This document shows, piece by piece, positions 17,513 to 25,878 of a stretch of 64,000 nt of DNA. Both the position numbers and the translations under genes were made by a program. Position 1 is the stretch's first letter; the number at the start of each line of letters is the position of its first letter. Source of the DNA: Paenalcaligenes hominis_A (lineage in GTDB: Bacteria; Pseudomonadota; Gammaproteobacteria; Burkholderiales; Burkholderiaceae_B); assembly GCF_041359055.1 (NCBI RefSeq), contig NZ_JBGJKZ010000001.1, forward strand, positions 558,001 through 622,000. The letters are read 5' to 3'. The notes beneath the pieces are model-generated. The model was not told where the DNA came from and did not search any database. It saw only the letters and a list, made by a program, of their open reading frames with translations.

Positions 17513-18252
17513 TGGAGTTGTTTCATCTTTAAACGAAATTCATGACTAAGCTGAGCAAACTCAGCCTCCGCGCGTAATGCTTCGGTACGTGGTTTTTTTA
17601 AGGGCACGGCGTGTTGAGAGTGCAGTCGGCCTTGTTCAAGCAAGGTAATAGTATCGCTGAGGTACAAGGCTTCCGTCACATCATGCGTTACAAATAACAC
17701 CGTGCTTTGATGCTGCGCACATAAGCTCAAGAGCAGGTCTTGGAGGTGTTCTCTGGTGAGTGCATCTAAGGCGGCAAAAGGCTCGTCCATTAATAGCAGC
17801 GCGGGTTGGAGTAATAGGGCTCGAGCGAGAGCAACTCGACTTTGTTGACCACCAGATAGTTGAGAAGGATAACGTTGCATCAGCTCACTTAAACCCACCT
17901 CATCAAGTAAGGCTTTGGCATGCTTTGTTTGATTTGAGCTAGGTCTAGCATGCAGGGCAACAGGCAATAACACATTTTCTAGTACAGTTAACCAGTCCAA
18001 AAGAGTAGGCTGTTGAAACACAAACCCAATTTCTGTGCTGGGCTTTAGTAGTGGTTTGCCATTAAGTTGCACATGCCCTGACATAGGCGTAATAAGGCCA
18101 GCAGCGATTTTTAACAACGTCGACTTACCAGAACCACTACGTCCAAGTAAACAGTGAAACTCGCCTTTTTGCAGCTCAAGGTGAACTTGAGTTAGGCCTT
18201 GTTTTTGATTCGGATAGCAATGATTGATCTGTTTAAGCGCTAAAAAAGGCAT
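17509..18252 (-). CDS. ABC transporter ATP-binding protein (SsuB/TauB type)
   Basis: This 247-residue cytoplasmic ATPase has Walker A GRSGSGKST, Q-loop VFQQPT, signature LSGGQQSRVALARAL, Walker B LLLMDEPFAALD and the switch His in LFVTHD. It powers the adjacent permease. It follows the luxC-like gene by 3 bases and overlaps the permease start by 4. Confidence 0.93.
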   Translation of the reverse strand: MPFLALKQINHCYPNQKQGLTQVHLELQKGEFHCLLGRSGSGKSTLLKIAAGLITPMSGHVQLNGKPLLKPSTEIGFVFQQPTLLDWLTVLENVLLPVALHARPSSNQTKHAKALLDEVGLSELMQRYPSQLSGGQQSRVALARALLLQPALLLMDEPFAALDALTREHLQDLLLSLCAQHQSTVLFVTHDVTEALYLSDTITLLEQGRLHSQHAVPLKKPRTEALRAEAEFAQLSHEFRLKMKQLQ

Positions 18253-18255
18253 GGG

Positions 18256-19719
18256 TTAATCTCTATACCAAGCAAATTGTTGCGCTAAGGTTTCTGCCGA
18301 GGCTTCTATATCGGCCATGCGAACTAAATCCAGTAAGCTAAAGCGTCCATCATGATGCCAGCCAGCTTGGGGTTGTGCTGTTGCGCCTAAAGCACAAAGG
18401 CGGTGCACCCCGATTGCGCTTAGGGAGTCAGCAATACTAAAGAGTTGCTCTGGACTGGTAGCTATGGCCATGGTTTGAAGCACTCGCCGATACGGGCGAA
18501 GCAGGTCTGTAACCTCTTCAATGTGATCCACAGCCATTACGGTGATGCAACGTTGGGTTGGGCTAGCTTCAGGTTGGGTGGCGTGCTCTTTATATACTAC
18601 GGCCCATTCATCATCAGGGGCACCTAGTAGCTCTACCGTTTGCCCCTGTAACCATGCCATGGTGTGCGTTTGACGCCATTGAGCGATGGCTTGTTTGGTT
18701 TCTAGAGAAATTGGCTGGCGAGGATAGCGTTGGGCCATGGCTTTGAGCTCGCCTGCCACCAGCAAAGCGAACTCTCTAGGGCTAACATCAGCCCCACGCT
18801 CTACAAAAATACATTGTGGTGCATAACACGCCTGTTGGTCCCATTGACTGCTATCTAAGGCCACACGTTGCGCACAGTGCTGTGCTTGACGCGTATCGAG
18901 CGCCTTCTGACTAATGTAAGCAGCACTCAACTTATGACCATGTGCTAAAAAGCGTACCGAGGCGGGCAGCTGATTTTGCCATGCTTGCAAGGTGTGCTCG
19001 CCCCCATAGACCATCATCACATCTACCGCTTGGAGCAGGCTTTGCTCCGAGGAAACATCGCCACCCGGCCACCAGAGTACGGCCAAGGTTTGAGCTAAGT
19101 CAGGCGCAACGCGTTGCAAACTGCGTGCAAACCAAGTCGCAAAAATAGGTTCAGCAGTGGCAACCTTACCCAGACTTGGACTTTTAGTCAGCAGTGCAGC
19201 CACTTGTGACCACATGGGGATGCCGGGCACATTGCCGGCCCACACCACACCTAATAGTTCGGGACCAAATGCTTTAGACCAACCTCCCTGCACTCGTGGC
19301 TTAAAATCATCCAGAATGGTTGGATCAGTAAAATCTTCACTTAAACAACGCAGTAGCTCGGGGCGTCTGAATGTACGCAAACAAGCGTTAATTCCAAGAC
19401 GAAGCATTTCAGCATCGTAACCGGTGATTTTTTGTAATGCTTGCTCTACTTGCTGACGCTCTTCACAGTCTGGATTCAGCATGAGTTGTACACATTGATC
19501 TACTGCAGTCACAATGTCATAAACTGAGCGTTTAGCTAAATGGATTTGCGCTTGGGCTTTTAAATAGCTCGCGCACTGCGCTATTTGCTCAGGACATAGA
19601 CGTGGTAACTGAAGGTGTAGCACACCATATTGAGAAGTGTGAGTATGGGTTTCCCATTGTATAGGTCCTAACTCAGCCTGCTCGGGCCAATAGCCGCCTT
19701 GCCAGTGTTGCGTGCTCAT
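18256..19719 (-). CDS. luxC: LuxC-like acyl-CoA/acyl-enzyme reductase
   Basis: This 487-residue aldehyde-dehydrogenase-fold protein matches LuxC, the NADPH-dependent fatty acid reductase. The cofactor region is WAGNVPGIPMWSQVAALLTK near 160, a GHKLSAAYI segment lies near 261, and the acyl-accepting Cys298 is in WDQQACYAPQ. LuxC takes an acyl group from the LuxE-type protein or from acyl-CoA and releases the aldehyde. The partner luxE-like gene ends 4 bases into its start. There are no luxA/luxB or luxD genes nearby, so light production is not implied. The acyl chain that this pair reduces is unknown. Confidence 0.85.
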   Translation of the reverse strand: MSTQHWQGGYWPEQAELGPIQWETHTHTSQYGVLHLQLPRLCPEQIAQCASYLKAQAQIHLAKRSVYDIVTAVDQCVQLMLNPDCEERQQVEQALQKITGYDAEMLRLGINACLRTFRRPELLRCLSEDFTDPTILDDFKPRVQGGWSKAFGPELLGVVWAGNVPGIPMWSQVAALLTKSPSLGKVATAEPIFATWFARSLQRVAPDLAQTLAVLWWPGGDVSSEQSLLQAVDVMMVYGGEHTLQAWQNQLPASVRFLAHGHKLSAAYISQKALDTRQAQHCAQRVALDSSQWDQQACYAPQCIFVERGADVSPREFALLVAGELKAMAQRYPRQPISLETKQAIAQWRQTHTMAWLQGQTVELLGAPDDEWAVVYKEHATQPEASPTQRCITVMAVDHIEEVTDLLRPYRRVLQTMAIATSPEQLFSIADSLSAIGVHRLCALGATAQPQAGWHHDGRFSLLDLVRMADIEASAETLAQQFAWYRD

Positions 19720-20825
19720 TGGACGGCCTGTAAAAAGTGCTCCATAGCTAATGAGCAGCCTTTGGCCTCAGCTCCAGCTACACGCCCTAGCAGTTGAAAC
19801 CCTTCGTCTTTAGCAAGACCTAAATCTTCTGTTAATAAGGCTGCGACCGAGTTGTAGTTAGCCAAGTCATAATGCACCACAACCCCAGGTTGCCCCTGAG
19901 GCACATCTGCGCCAGTTAACGGGTCTACTAAACGAAAACGAGTCCAATGTGGTCCTGATTTTACTGAAGGCAAATCATGATTACCGCTGTCATAGAGCTG
20001 AGAGCTGAGCTCCGTCATGCCATACATATTGATGCATTGATCGGGGGCTACGCCAAAGACCTCGTGTAAAGCGGCATAGAAATCAGAGAGCTCAATATCT
20101 CTAGATTGCCCTTTGAAGCCTCCTGTATCAAACAGGCGACTGCCTGCAGGAAGCTGAAAGCGGCACTGACGTTGTTGGAGCTCATCGATTAGATGCACAA
20201 AGCTATAGCTGGCACCGAGTAATGCATAGGGTTCGTTGTTAGCGATCGCTGACTCAATCTGAGCGCATAGCGCATCAACTTGTAGCCCTTTTTCATCGAT
20301 AAAGTAGCGACTGGATTCGGTGCCAAAGTGCGTTAGTGCTAAACCTAAGTAATGAGCTAACGAGGAGTTGGGGAGACTGTGTGCAGTAGGGAAAATAATC
20401 CCCATTTGGATACGGTCTTGGTCTGGCATAAAACGCTCTTTAAAGTACAAGCGCATAGACAAATCATATACCGTTGTATCAGGATGATAGTTGCGCCCAC
20501 GTATTTTTTGCGTGGTACCGCTAGTCATGAACACATGTTGGCAGAGCTCGGGAGGATAGCTGCTTAGGGTGGCGTCTTTGAATGCATTAATAGGTACCGC
20601 AGGAATATCGTGCCAATGCGTTATAAAGCGAGGAGTTTTTCCTAAATGCTGACAATAGCGCTGATAAGCCAGATTGTGTTGAAACTGGTGCTTAAAAATG
20701 CGTAAAGCCATGGCGTTAAAAGCAGCATCACTGTAATCGGGGGTCAGCATAAACTGCTGTAAGTCTTGGATTAAATCAATGGGCAAAGCAGTAGAAGTCA
20801 CGGACGCCTCGGCATGAGCTAACAC
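19716..20825 (-). CDS. luxE: LuxE-like acyl-protein synthetase (ATP-dependent)
   Basis: This 369-residue adenylating enzyme of the LuxE/PaaK group has the P-loop-like FMTSGTTQKIRGRN near 99, the DTGGFKGQSRDIEL motif, and MYGMTELSSQLYD. A cysteine 12 residues from the C-terminus (Cys357 in AKGCSLAMEHF) sits where LuxE carries its acyl-thioester. It should activate a free carboxylic acid as acyl-AMP, hold it as a thioester and pass it to LuxC. It is the first gene of a six-gene operon. Its promoter lies in 20826-20943, divergent from a Fic gene. Confidence 0.83.
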   Translation of the reverse strand: MLAHAEASVTSTALPIDLIQDLQQFMLTPDYSDAAFNAMALRIFKHQFQHNLAYQRYCQHLGKTPRFITHWHDIPAVPINAFKDATLSSYPPELCQHVFMTSGTTQKIRGRNYHPDTTVYDLSMRLYFKERFMPDQDRIQMGIIFPTAHSLPNSSLAHYLGLALTHFGTESSRYFIDEKGLQVDALCAQIESAIANNEPYALLGASYSFVHLIDELQQRQCRFQLPAGSRLFDTGGFKGQSRDIELSDFYAALHEVFGVAPDQCINMYGMTELSSQLYDSGNHDLPSVKSGPHWTRFRLVDPLTGADVPQGQPGVVVHYDLANYNSVAALLTEDLGLAKDEGFQLLGRVAGAEAKGCSLAMEHFLQAVQ

Positions 20826-20943
20826 AGTGGTTGATAAGTAGGCAGATTATACATAAAGGCCACATAAAACGGACTTTACGCTTTGAGTTTGTAACGTTAA
20901 TCTGAGCTTTATGCTGTTATTTAATTCACTACGGGAGGTGTGT

Positions 20944-21561
20944 ATGAAATACCGCACCTATGGAAGTGAGGCCGAGTACGAGCCAAAGGCACAAGATCAC
21001 GTTTTAAAAAATAAGCTTCATATCAAAACGTTGTCAGAGATGAATCAGGCAGAGAACCGTTTGTTATTGCGGATGTATGAGTCTTTGTTTGAGCCTGAGT
21101 TTCAGGTATCGCACCTAAGTAACGCTGTATTGATGCATTGGCATTATCAGTGGCTCGGACCGCTTTATGATTGGGCTGGGCAACTGCGTACTGTACACAT
21201 GTCTAAAGATGCATTCCCTTTTGCTTCTGCTCATCTGCTTGCTACGTTATTGCATCAGTATGAGCAGCAGTTTTTGCGGCATTACCCGCGGCTGCCGACG
21301 TATAGCCTGCACGAGTTATGGGCTTATTTAGCACAAAGTCATGTGGAGTTTATTTTGATTCACCCCTTTAGAGAGGGGAATGGGCGCTTGGGACGATTGC
21401 TATTGGATGTGATGGCAACCCAAGCTGGCTTTACCCCTTTAGACTATAGTTGGTGGGACCAGAATAAAGCCTATTATGTAGGGGCCATTCATGCCGGGTT
21501 GATGGGTGACTATACGCCTATGCAACGTTTAATCAAAGATATTTGGCCCGCAATTAGCTAA
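20944..21561 (+). CDS. Fic-domain AMP-transferase-like protein
   Basis: The ATG at 20944 follows a strong GGGAGG site and is preferred over the ATG at 20911. The 205-residue protein carries a complete Fic motif HPFREGNGRLGR with catalytic His140, so it should be able to transfer AMP or another NMP to a target protein. The usual inhibitory (S/T)xxxE(G/N) motif is not seen in the protein, and no antitoxin-type gene lies directly upstream. It is therefore either unregulated in cis or controlled by an unrecognised partner. Its 3' end overlaps a small convergent frame by 4 bases. Confidence 0.85.
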   Translation: MKYRTYGSEAEYEPKAQDHVLKNKLHIKTLSEMNQAENRLLLRMYESLFEPEFQVSHLSNAVLMHWHYQWLGPLYDWAGQLRTVHMSKDAFPFASAHLLATLLHQYEQQFLRHYPRLPTYSLHELWAYLAQSHVEFILIHPFREGNGRLGRLLLDVMATQAGFTPLDYSWWDQNKAYYVGAIHAGLMGDYTPMQRLIKDIWPAIS

Positions 21562-21728
21562 CGCGCTAACTGCAAATGTGCATAGTTATCGGATTTAAGT
21601 TGGGCTTCTATAGTAGAGGTGTTGGCTGTGCTTTCTAGGGCTGCAGAGCTAGCCACAGCACGATAAAGACATTGTTTAGAAATGGTTTTAGTAGGCTGAC
21701 GCATGGGTGCGCTTTGTACATTCGACAT
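21558..21728 (-). CDS. Small hypothetical protein (56 aa)
   Basis: A 56-codon frame reads MSNVQSAPMRQPTKTISKQC, then LYRAVASSAALESTANTSTI and EAQLKSDNYAHLQLAR. A good ribosome site (TTGGAGCC) lies 9 bases before the ATG. It fills most of the 326-base gap after the Fic gene and converges on it. I recognise no family. It lacks the Fic-inhibitory motif. The rest of the gap (21729-21887) shows nothing further. Confidence 0.45.
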   Translation of the reverse strand: MSNVQSAPMRQPTKTISKQCLYRAVASSAALESTANTSTIEAQLKSDNYAHLQLAR

Positions 21729-21887
21729 GTAGTAGGCTCCAAGAGAACATCTTTAATTATACCATGCACCACAGGGTTGTCGTATTGGGCATCGTGAAGC
21801 GATGCGAACGAGTCACAGCTTTATTTAAATATTTGGTGACTTGATTAGCCCACGTAGATGCTAGCCCCCATTTCGCCTTTAGTTTAG

Positions 21888-22832
21888 CTAGTTAGGGGCG
21901 GAGGTATGAGGTTTAGTTAGAGCTTGACGAGTTTGTAAGCGATAAATATTCGGGTTCTGCCCGGTGTGTCGTTTAAAAAAACGAGAAAAATAGGCCTCGT
22001 CTTGAAAACCTAAACTATCAGCAATGTGGCGCACACTGCCGTTGGTATAGACTAAATCCCGTTTTGCCTCATGGATAAGGCGGGCGTGAATCATATTTAA
22101 CGCTGTGATTCCTAATTCTTCTCGGCATAGCCTAGCTAGATGGCCGCTAGTGATTTGGAGCTCAGTGGCATAGTCAGCCAAGGGTTTGTGTAATTTAAAC
22201 CATTGATTAATCAAAGCCCTAAAGCGCTGTAATAGGTCATTTTTACGGTCATCAATCAAACTGTCTTCAGCGGTGGTTCCTTCTTTGGTTTTAATGCGAG
22301 CTACTTTGACCAGCACCGCTGTAATTAACGACAAACTAAAAGCATTTTGGCCGGCTTCTGCAATGCGTGCCTCTTGCTCAATATGCAAAATCAAAGGCAT
22401 TAACTCGTCCTCGTATTGACTATCTGAGGGAAGGTTCAGTACGCAAGGGGCGTTTAAGGTGCTAATTAGGTCTGGATACAGCAGTTGCGCAATAGACTCT
22501 AAAGGCAGTTGGGCCGTAGTGATAACAATGCCATTTATGTCAGGTTTCCAATTAAATCCATGCACATAATGTGCAGGTATTACTAGTAGGGCTGGTGCGC
22601 GTATCTGCCATCTTTTATCGTCAAGCAAAACACTGCCCGAACCCTCTGTAATAAATAAAAACTGGATGAATGCCTCGTGCATATGAGGTGGTATAACCCA
22701 GTTATAAATGGAGGATCGTTGTGGAATCCATTCAAAATTAAAGGTTATATCCCATCCTGACTGGGAGTGGTCACCATAGAGGCCATAGGTGGGAATGCGG
22801 CTGCCTAGTATATTTCGTGCATTGTCTTTCAT
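21888..22832 (-). CDS. AraC-family transcriptional regulator
   Basis: This 314-residue regulator has an N-terminal cupin-like ligand domain (HMHEAFIQFLFITEGSGSVL, VIPAHYVHGFNW) and a C-terminal double helix-turn-helix (TSGHLARLCREELGITALNM, then VRHIADSLGFQDEAYFSRFF). This architecture resembles PobR/HpaA-type activators of aromatic catabolism. It is divergent from the SDR-KstD-NIPSNAP-SDR-Liv operon and is its probable activator. Direct 15-bp repeats lie in the shared promoter region. Its ligand is probably the operon's substrate. Confidence 0.88.
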   Translation of the reverse strand: MKDNARNILGSRIPTYGLYGDHSQSGWDITFNFEWIPQRSSIYNWVIPPHMHEAFIQFLFITEGSGSVLLDDKRWQIRAPALLVIPAHYVHGFNWKPDINGIVITTAQLPLESIAQLLYPDLISTLNAPCVLNLPSDSQYEDELMPLILHIEQEARIAEAGQNAFSLSLITAVLVKVARIKTKEGTTAEDSLIDDRKNDLLQRFRALINQWFKLHKPLADYATELQITSGHLARLCREELGITALNMIHARLIHEAKRDLVYTNGSVRHIADSLGFQDEAYFSRFFKRHTGQNPNIYRLQTRQALTKPHTSAPN

Positions 22833-22908
22833 GTTTTAAATATCATGTTTAATGCACGTTTTGTCACCTAGTAAAATCCCTTGTTTTCCATGGAATGCAC
22901 GTTTTGTC
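22816..22908. promoter_or_regulatory. Probable AraC-type operator repeats
   Basis: The 15-mer AATGCACGTTTTGTC occurs at 22851-22865 and again, identical and in the same direction, at 22894-22908, 43 bp apart (about four helical turns). The core AATGCACG also occurs inverted (CGTGCATT) at 22816-22823, inside the start of the regulator gene. Direct repeats in the gap between an AraC gene and its target operon are the normal operator form for this family. Confidence 0.7.
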
Positions 22909-22991
22909 CAAGTGATTGTTGATTTTTATACTATTTAAAAAAAAGTAAAAGTCATAATTCCACTCAGCGAATACAAACAAGAGTGGTTTAT

Positions 22992-23834
22992 ATGATGCAA
23001 AACATGGACTTTGATTGGTTAGGTTTAAGTGGAAAAAAAGTAGTCATCACAGGTGCAGCCAGTGGTATTGGGGAACAAATAGCCATTTCTGCTGCTCAAG
23101 CCGCAGCGCATGTGATTTTGATGGATATTAATCCTGATTCAGTTATGGCGCTTAAAAACAGTTTGGTAGAGCAAGGCTACAAGGTGGATGCCTTTGCGTG
23201 TAATACAGCTGAGCTAAGCCAAGTACAAGAGGTGGCAAAAACCGTAGCACGCTTAGGTGGTGCTGATGTGTTGGTGAACAACGCAGGCATTTTACGAACA
23301 GCAGCTTTGGCTGATGTAACACCTGAGCAGTGGCTCCATGTTTTGCAAGTGAATTTATCTGGCTATTTATGGTGTGCGCAGCAGTTTGGAGCGCAAATGC
23401 AAGCCAAGGGCAAGGGGAGCATTGTGAATGTCGCCTCTATCGCCGCGTTATTTCCTCAAAGTAATAGTGGTGCGTACAGCTCAAGTAAAGCAGGAGTGTT
23501 GCTGCTTAGCAAACAGCTAGCAGTAGAGTGGGGTCCTAAAGGGGTGCGTAGCAATGTGGTGTGCCCCGGCATGATTAAGACCAGTCTTTCTGCTGCTTTT
23601 TATGCAGACCCAGAGTTAGAAGCAGCAAGAGCACGTATGACTGCCAGTCGTCGGGTGGGAATCCCCCAAGACATTGCTAATGCTGTGTTGTTTTTGGCAA
23701 GTGAGCGTGCCGGTTATGTGAATGGTACTGAATTGCTGGTGGATGGGGGTATGTCAACGGTGTTGATGGATATGGTTCCAAGACCAGGTTTTAACAAGGT
23801 AACGGGTGTGGTAAATCAAGAGGTAAAAGCATGA
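22992..23834 (+). CDS. SDR-family oxidoreductase
   Basis: From the ATG at 22992 this is a 280-residue classical SDR with the TGAASGIGEQ cofactor loop, the NNAGI motif, the catalytic Ser in VASIAA and Tyr/Lys in YSSSK. The tail (DGGMSTVLMDMVPRPGFNKV) is longer than usual. It is the first gene of the operon, and its end overlaps the flavoprotein start by 4 bases. It is likely an alcohol dehydrogenase acting on a cyclic or bulky secondary alcohol that becomes the ketone substrate of the next enzyme. That order is inference. Confidence 0.85.
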   Translation: MMQNMDFDWLGLSGKKVVITGAASGIGEQIAISAAQAAAHVILMDINPDSVMALKNSLVEQGYKVDAFACNTAELSQVQEVAKTVARLGGADVLVNNAGILRTAALADVTPEQWLHVLQVNLSGYLWCAQQFGAQMQAKGKGSIVNVASIAALFPQSNSGAYSSSKAGVLLLSKQLAVEWGPKGVRSNVVCPGMIKTSLSAAFYADPELEAARARMTASRRVGIPQDIANAVLFLASERAGYVNGTELLVDGGMSTVLMDMVPRPGFNKVTGVVNQEVKA

Positions 23835-25555
23835 GCTCAGTACAACAGGTCGATTTAATCGTTGTAGGTTCTGGTGCAGGCGGTTTATCTACTGCCGTGG
23901 TAGCGAAAAAACGTGGTTTGAATGTGGTTGTTCTAGAGAAAGCCCCTGTTTTTGGTGGAACGACTGCTTTTTCAGGTGGCGTATTGTGGATTCCTGGCAA
24001 CTCAGTATCCAAAGCTGCTGGTGTGCACGATACCAAAGATGCTGCTCTTGAATACATGAAAAATGAAACGGGAGAGTATTTCAACGAGGCCGCCGTCGAT
24101 CTGTTTTTAGAAAAAGGTCCTGAGATGGTGGATTTTTTTCAGCAGAATACGACCGTTCAGTTCATTCCAACCCTTTACCCTGATTACCATCCTACTGTAC
24201 CTGGTGGTGTAGATATTGGGCGTTCTATTTTGGCTAAGCCTTTTGATATCAGAGAGTTGGGTAAAGAAAAAGAGCGTTTGCGGCCACCACTGGAAACCAT
24301 TACGTTTATCGGCATGATGTTTAACTCATCCAATGCTGATCTCAAACATTTTTTTAATGCGACCAAATCATTACGGTCTTTTCTTTACGTGGTTAAGCGC
24401 TTGGCAAACCATATTAAAGAGTTAGCTCTTTACAAGCGCGGTGTACACGTAACAAGTGGGAATGCCTTGGCCGCTCGTTTGGCTAAAAGTGCATTCGATC
24501 TTGGTATTCCTATTTTGACCTCTACCGCTGTGGTGGAGCTAATCGAAGGTCAAGAGGGGATTGCTGGAGTGCGCACTCAAGGTGCAGAGGGTGAGAAAAC
24601 CATTTTGGCAAAGCACGGTGTTGTTCTTGCCGCAGGTGGTTTTCCTCATGATAAGGAGCGCTTAAAGCATGCGTTTCCCCATGTACAGCGCGGTGGAACC
24701 CATCATTCTCCAGCTCCGATTGATAACACCGGTGATGGCGTGCGTTTGGCTGAGTCTGTAGGTGCTGATTTCCAAGTGAAATACCCTTCAGCTGCGGCGT
24801 GGATGCCTGTGTCTTTGCCGCCTTTATCTGGTGGTCGTCAAGGTGTATTTCCTCATTTGTTAGATCGGTATAAGCCAGGGGTAGTGGGGGTGAATCGTTA
24901 TGGGCAGCGTTTTACCAATGAGTCTGAGTCCTACCATGATGTAGGAGCAGCCATGATCAAGGATGGAGCGCAAGGTCAGCAAACAGAAATGTGGTTGATT
25001 TGTGATCAAAAAACCATGAGTAAATATGGTTTGGGGTATGCCAAACCTGCGCCCATGCCCTTAGGTGGTTTGATTAAAAGTGGTTATTTATTAAAGGGTC
25101 AAACCTTGGCTGATCTGGCGCTTCAGTGCGGCATTAACGCGCAAAGACTAGAACAAACTATTGCTGAATACAACGTCGGGGCCAAGCAAGGTAAGGACAC
25201 GCAGTTCCAGCGGGGTGAAACCTCTTTTAATCGTTATTTAGCCGACCCAGAACATCAGCCTAATCCTTGTGTAGCGCCTGTAGAGCAAGGTCCTTTTTAT
25301 GCAGTGCATGTATTGATGGGGGATTTGGGTACTTTTGATGGTATTCAAACGAGCGTCACAGGAGAAGCTCTACGATCTGATGGCACCATTATTCCTAATT
25401 TGTATGTGGTAGGTAACGATAGGGCCAGCATCATGGGCGGGAATTATCCTGGAGCGGGAATTACATTAGGTCCTATTTTAACTTTTGGTTATGTAACTGC
25501 CAATGCGATTGCGGACAAAGCGCAGCAGGCAAAAGGAGATCATTGTGCAAACTAA
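23831..25555 (+). CDS. FAD-dependent 3-ketosteroid dehydrogenase-like flavoprotein
   Basis: This 574-residue protein has the FAD-binding GSGAGGLSTAVVAKKRG near the N-terminus, GGTTAFSGGVLWIPGNS near residue 42, and the family's C-terminal signature GGNYPGAGITLGPILTFGYV. The Tyr in this signature and the Tyr in LYPDYHP match active-site tyrosines of 3-ketosteroid delta-1-dehydrogenases. Such enzymes introduce a double bond next to a ring ketone. The family also includes non-steroid ketone dehydrogenases, and no steroid ring-cleavage genes are present here, so the substrate may be a simpler cyclic ketone. Confidence 0.82.
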   Translation: MSSVQQVDLIVVGSGAGGLSTAVVAKKRGLNVVVLEKAPVFGGTTAFSGGVLWIPGNSVSKAAGVHDTKDAALEYMKNETGEYFNEAAVDLFLEKGPEMVDFFQQNTTVQFIPTLYPDYHPTVPGGVDIGRSILAKPFDIRELGKEKERLRPPLETITFIGMMFNSSNADLKHFFNATKSLRSFLYVVKRLANHIKELALYKRGVHVTSGNALAARLAKSAFDLGIPILTSTAVVELIEGQEGIAGVRTQGAEGEKTILAKHGVVLAAGGFPHDKERLKHAFPHVQRGGTHHSPAPIDNTGDGVRLAESVGADFQVKYPSAAAWMPVSLPPLSGGRQGVFPHLLDRYKPGVVGVNRYGQRFTNESESYHDVGAAMIKDGAQGQQTEMWLICDQKTMSKYGLGYAKPAPMPLGGLIKSGYLLKGQTLADLALQCGINAQRLEQTIAEYNVGAKQGKDTQFQRGETSFNRYLADPEHQPNPCVAPVEQGPFYAVHVLMGDLGTFDGIQTSVTGEALRSDGTIIPNLYVVGNDRASIMGGNYPGAGITLGPILTFGYVTANAIADKAQQAKGDHCAN

Positions 25556-25877
25556 ACCAGTAATTGATCACCGTATTTATACGATTGCGCCCCGCAAGAT
25601 GGGGGAGTTCTTGGCTGTTTTTAATGAGTTGGCTATGCCTGTGTTAAGACAAACCTTAGGTGAACCTATAGGTACCTATACCAGCAAAGTAGGGGCTCTG
25701 AATCAGTTTGTGCATTTGTGGGCGTATGAGAGCTTGGCTGACTATGAGCAGCGCTCTTTACAACGGGATCAACATCCTGATTTTCCTCGTTATTTGGCTG
25801 CTTCAGGTCATTTGATCGTGGCACAGGAAAACCGTTTGTTGGATGCGGTGCATCTAACAGCCTCTAAGGACATCTAG
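25545..25877 (+). CDS. NIPSNAP-family protein
   Basis: A GTG at 25545, 6 bases after AAGGAG, is the likely start and overlaps the flavoprotein stop. The 110-residue product (VIDHRIYTIAPRKMGEFLAV...GTYTSKVGALNQFVHLWAYE...RDQHPDFPRYL) has the NIPSNAP pattern of the dimeric alpha/beta-barrel superfamily. These small proteins are often encoded in catabolic operons and may bind or process an intermediate. No catalytic assignment is possible. Confidence 0.8.
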   Translation: MQTKPVIDHRIYTIAPRKMGEFLAVFNELAMPVLRQTLGEPIGTYTSKVGALNQFVHLWAYESLADYEQRSLQRDQHPDFPRYLAASGHLIVAQENRLLDAVHLTASKDI

Positions 25878-25878
25878 G

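Noticed and set aside
18256..20825. Bioluminescence operon
   Set aside because: luxC- and luxE-like genes are present, but luxA, luxB and luxD are absent and the neighbours are transport genes, so light emission is not supported.
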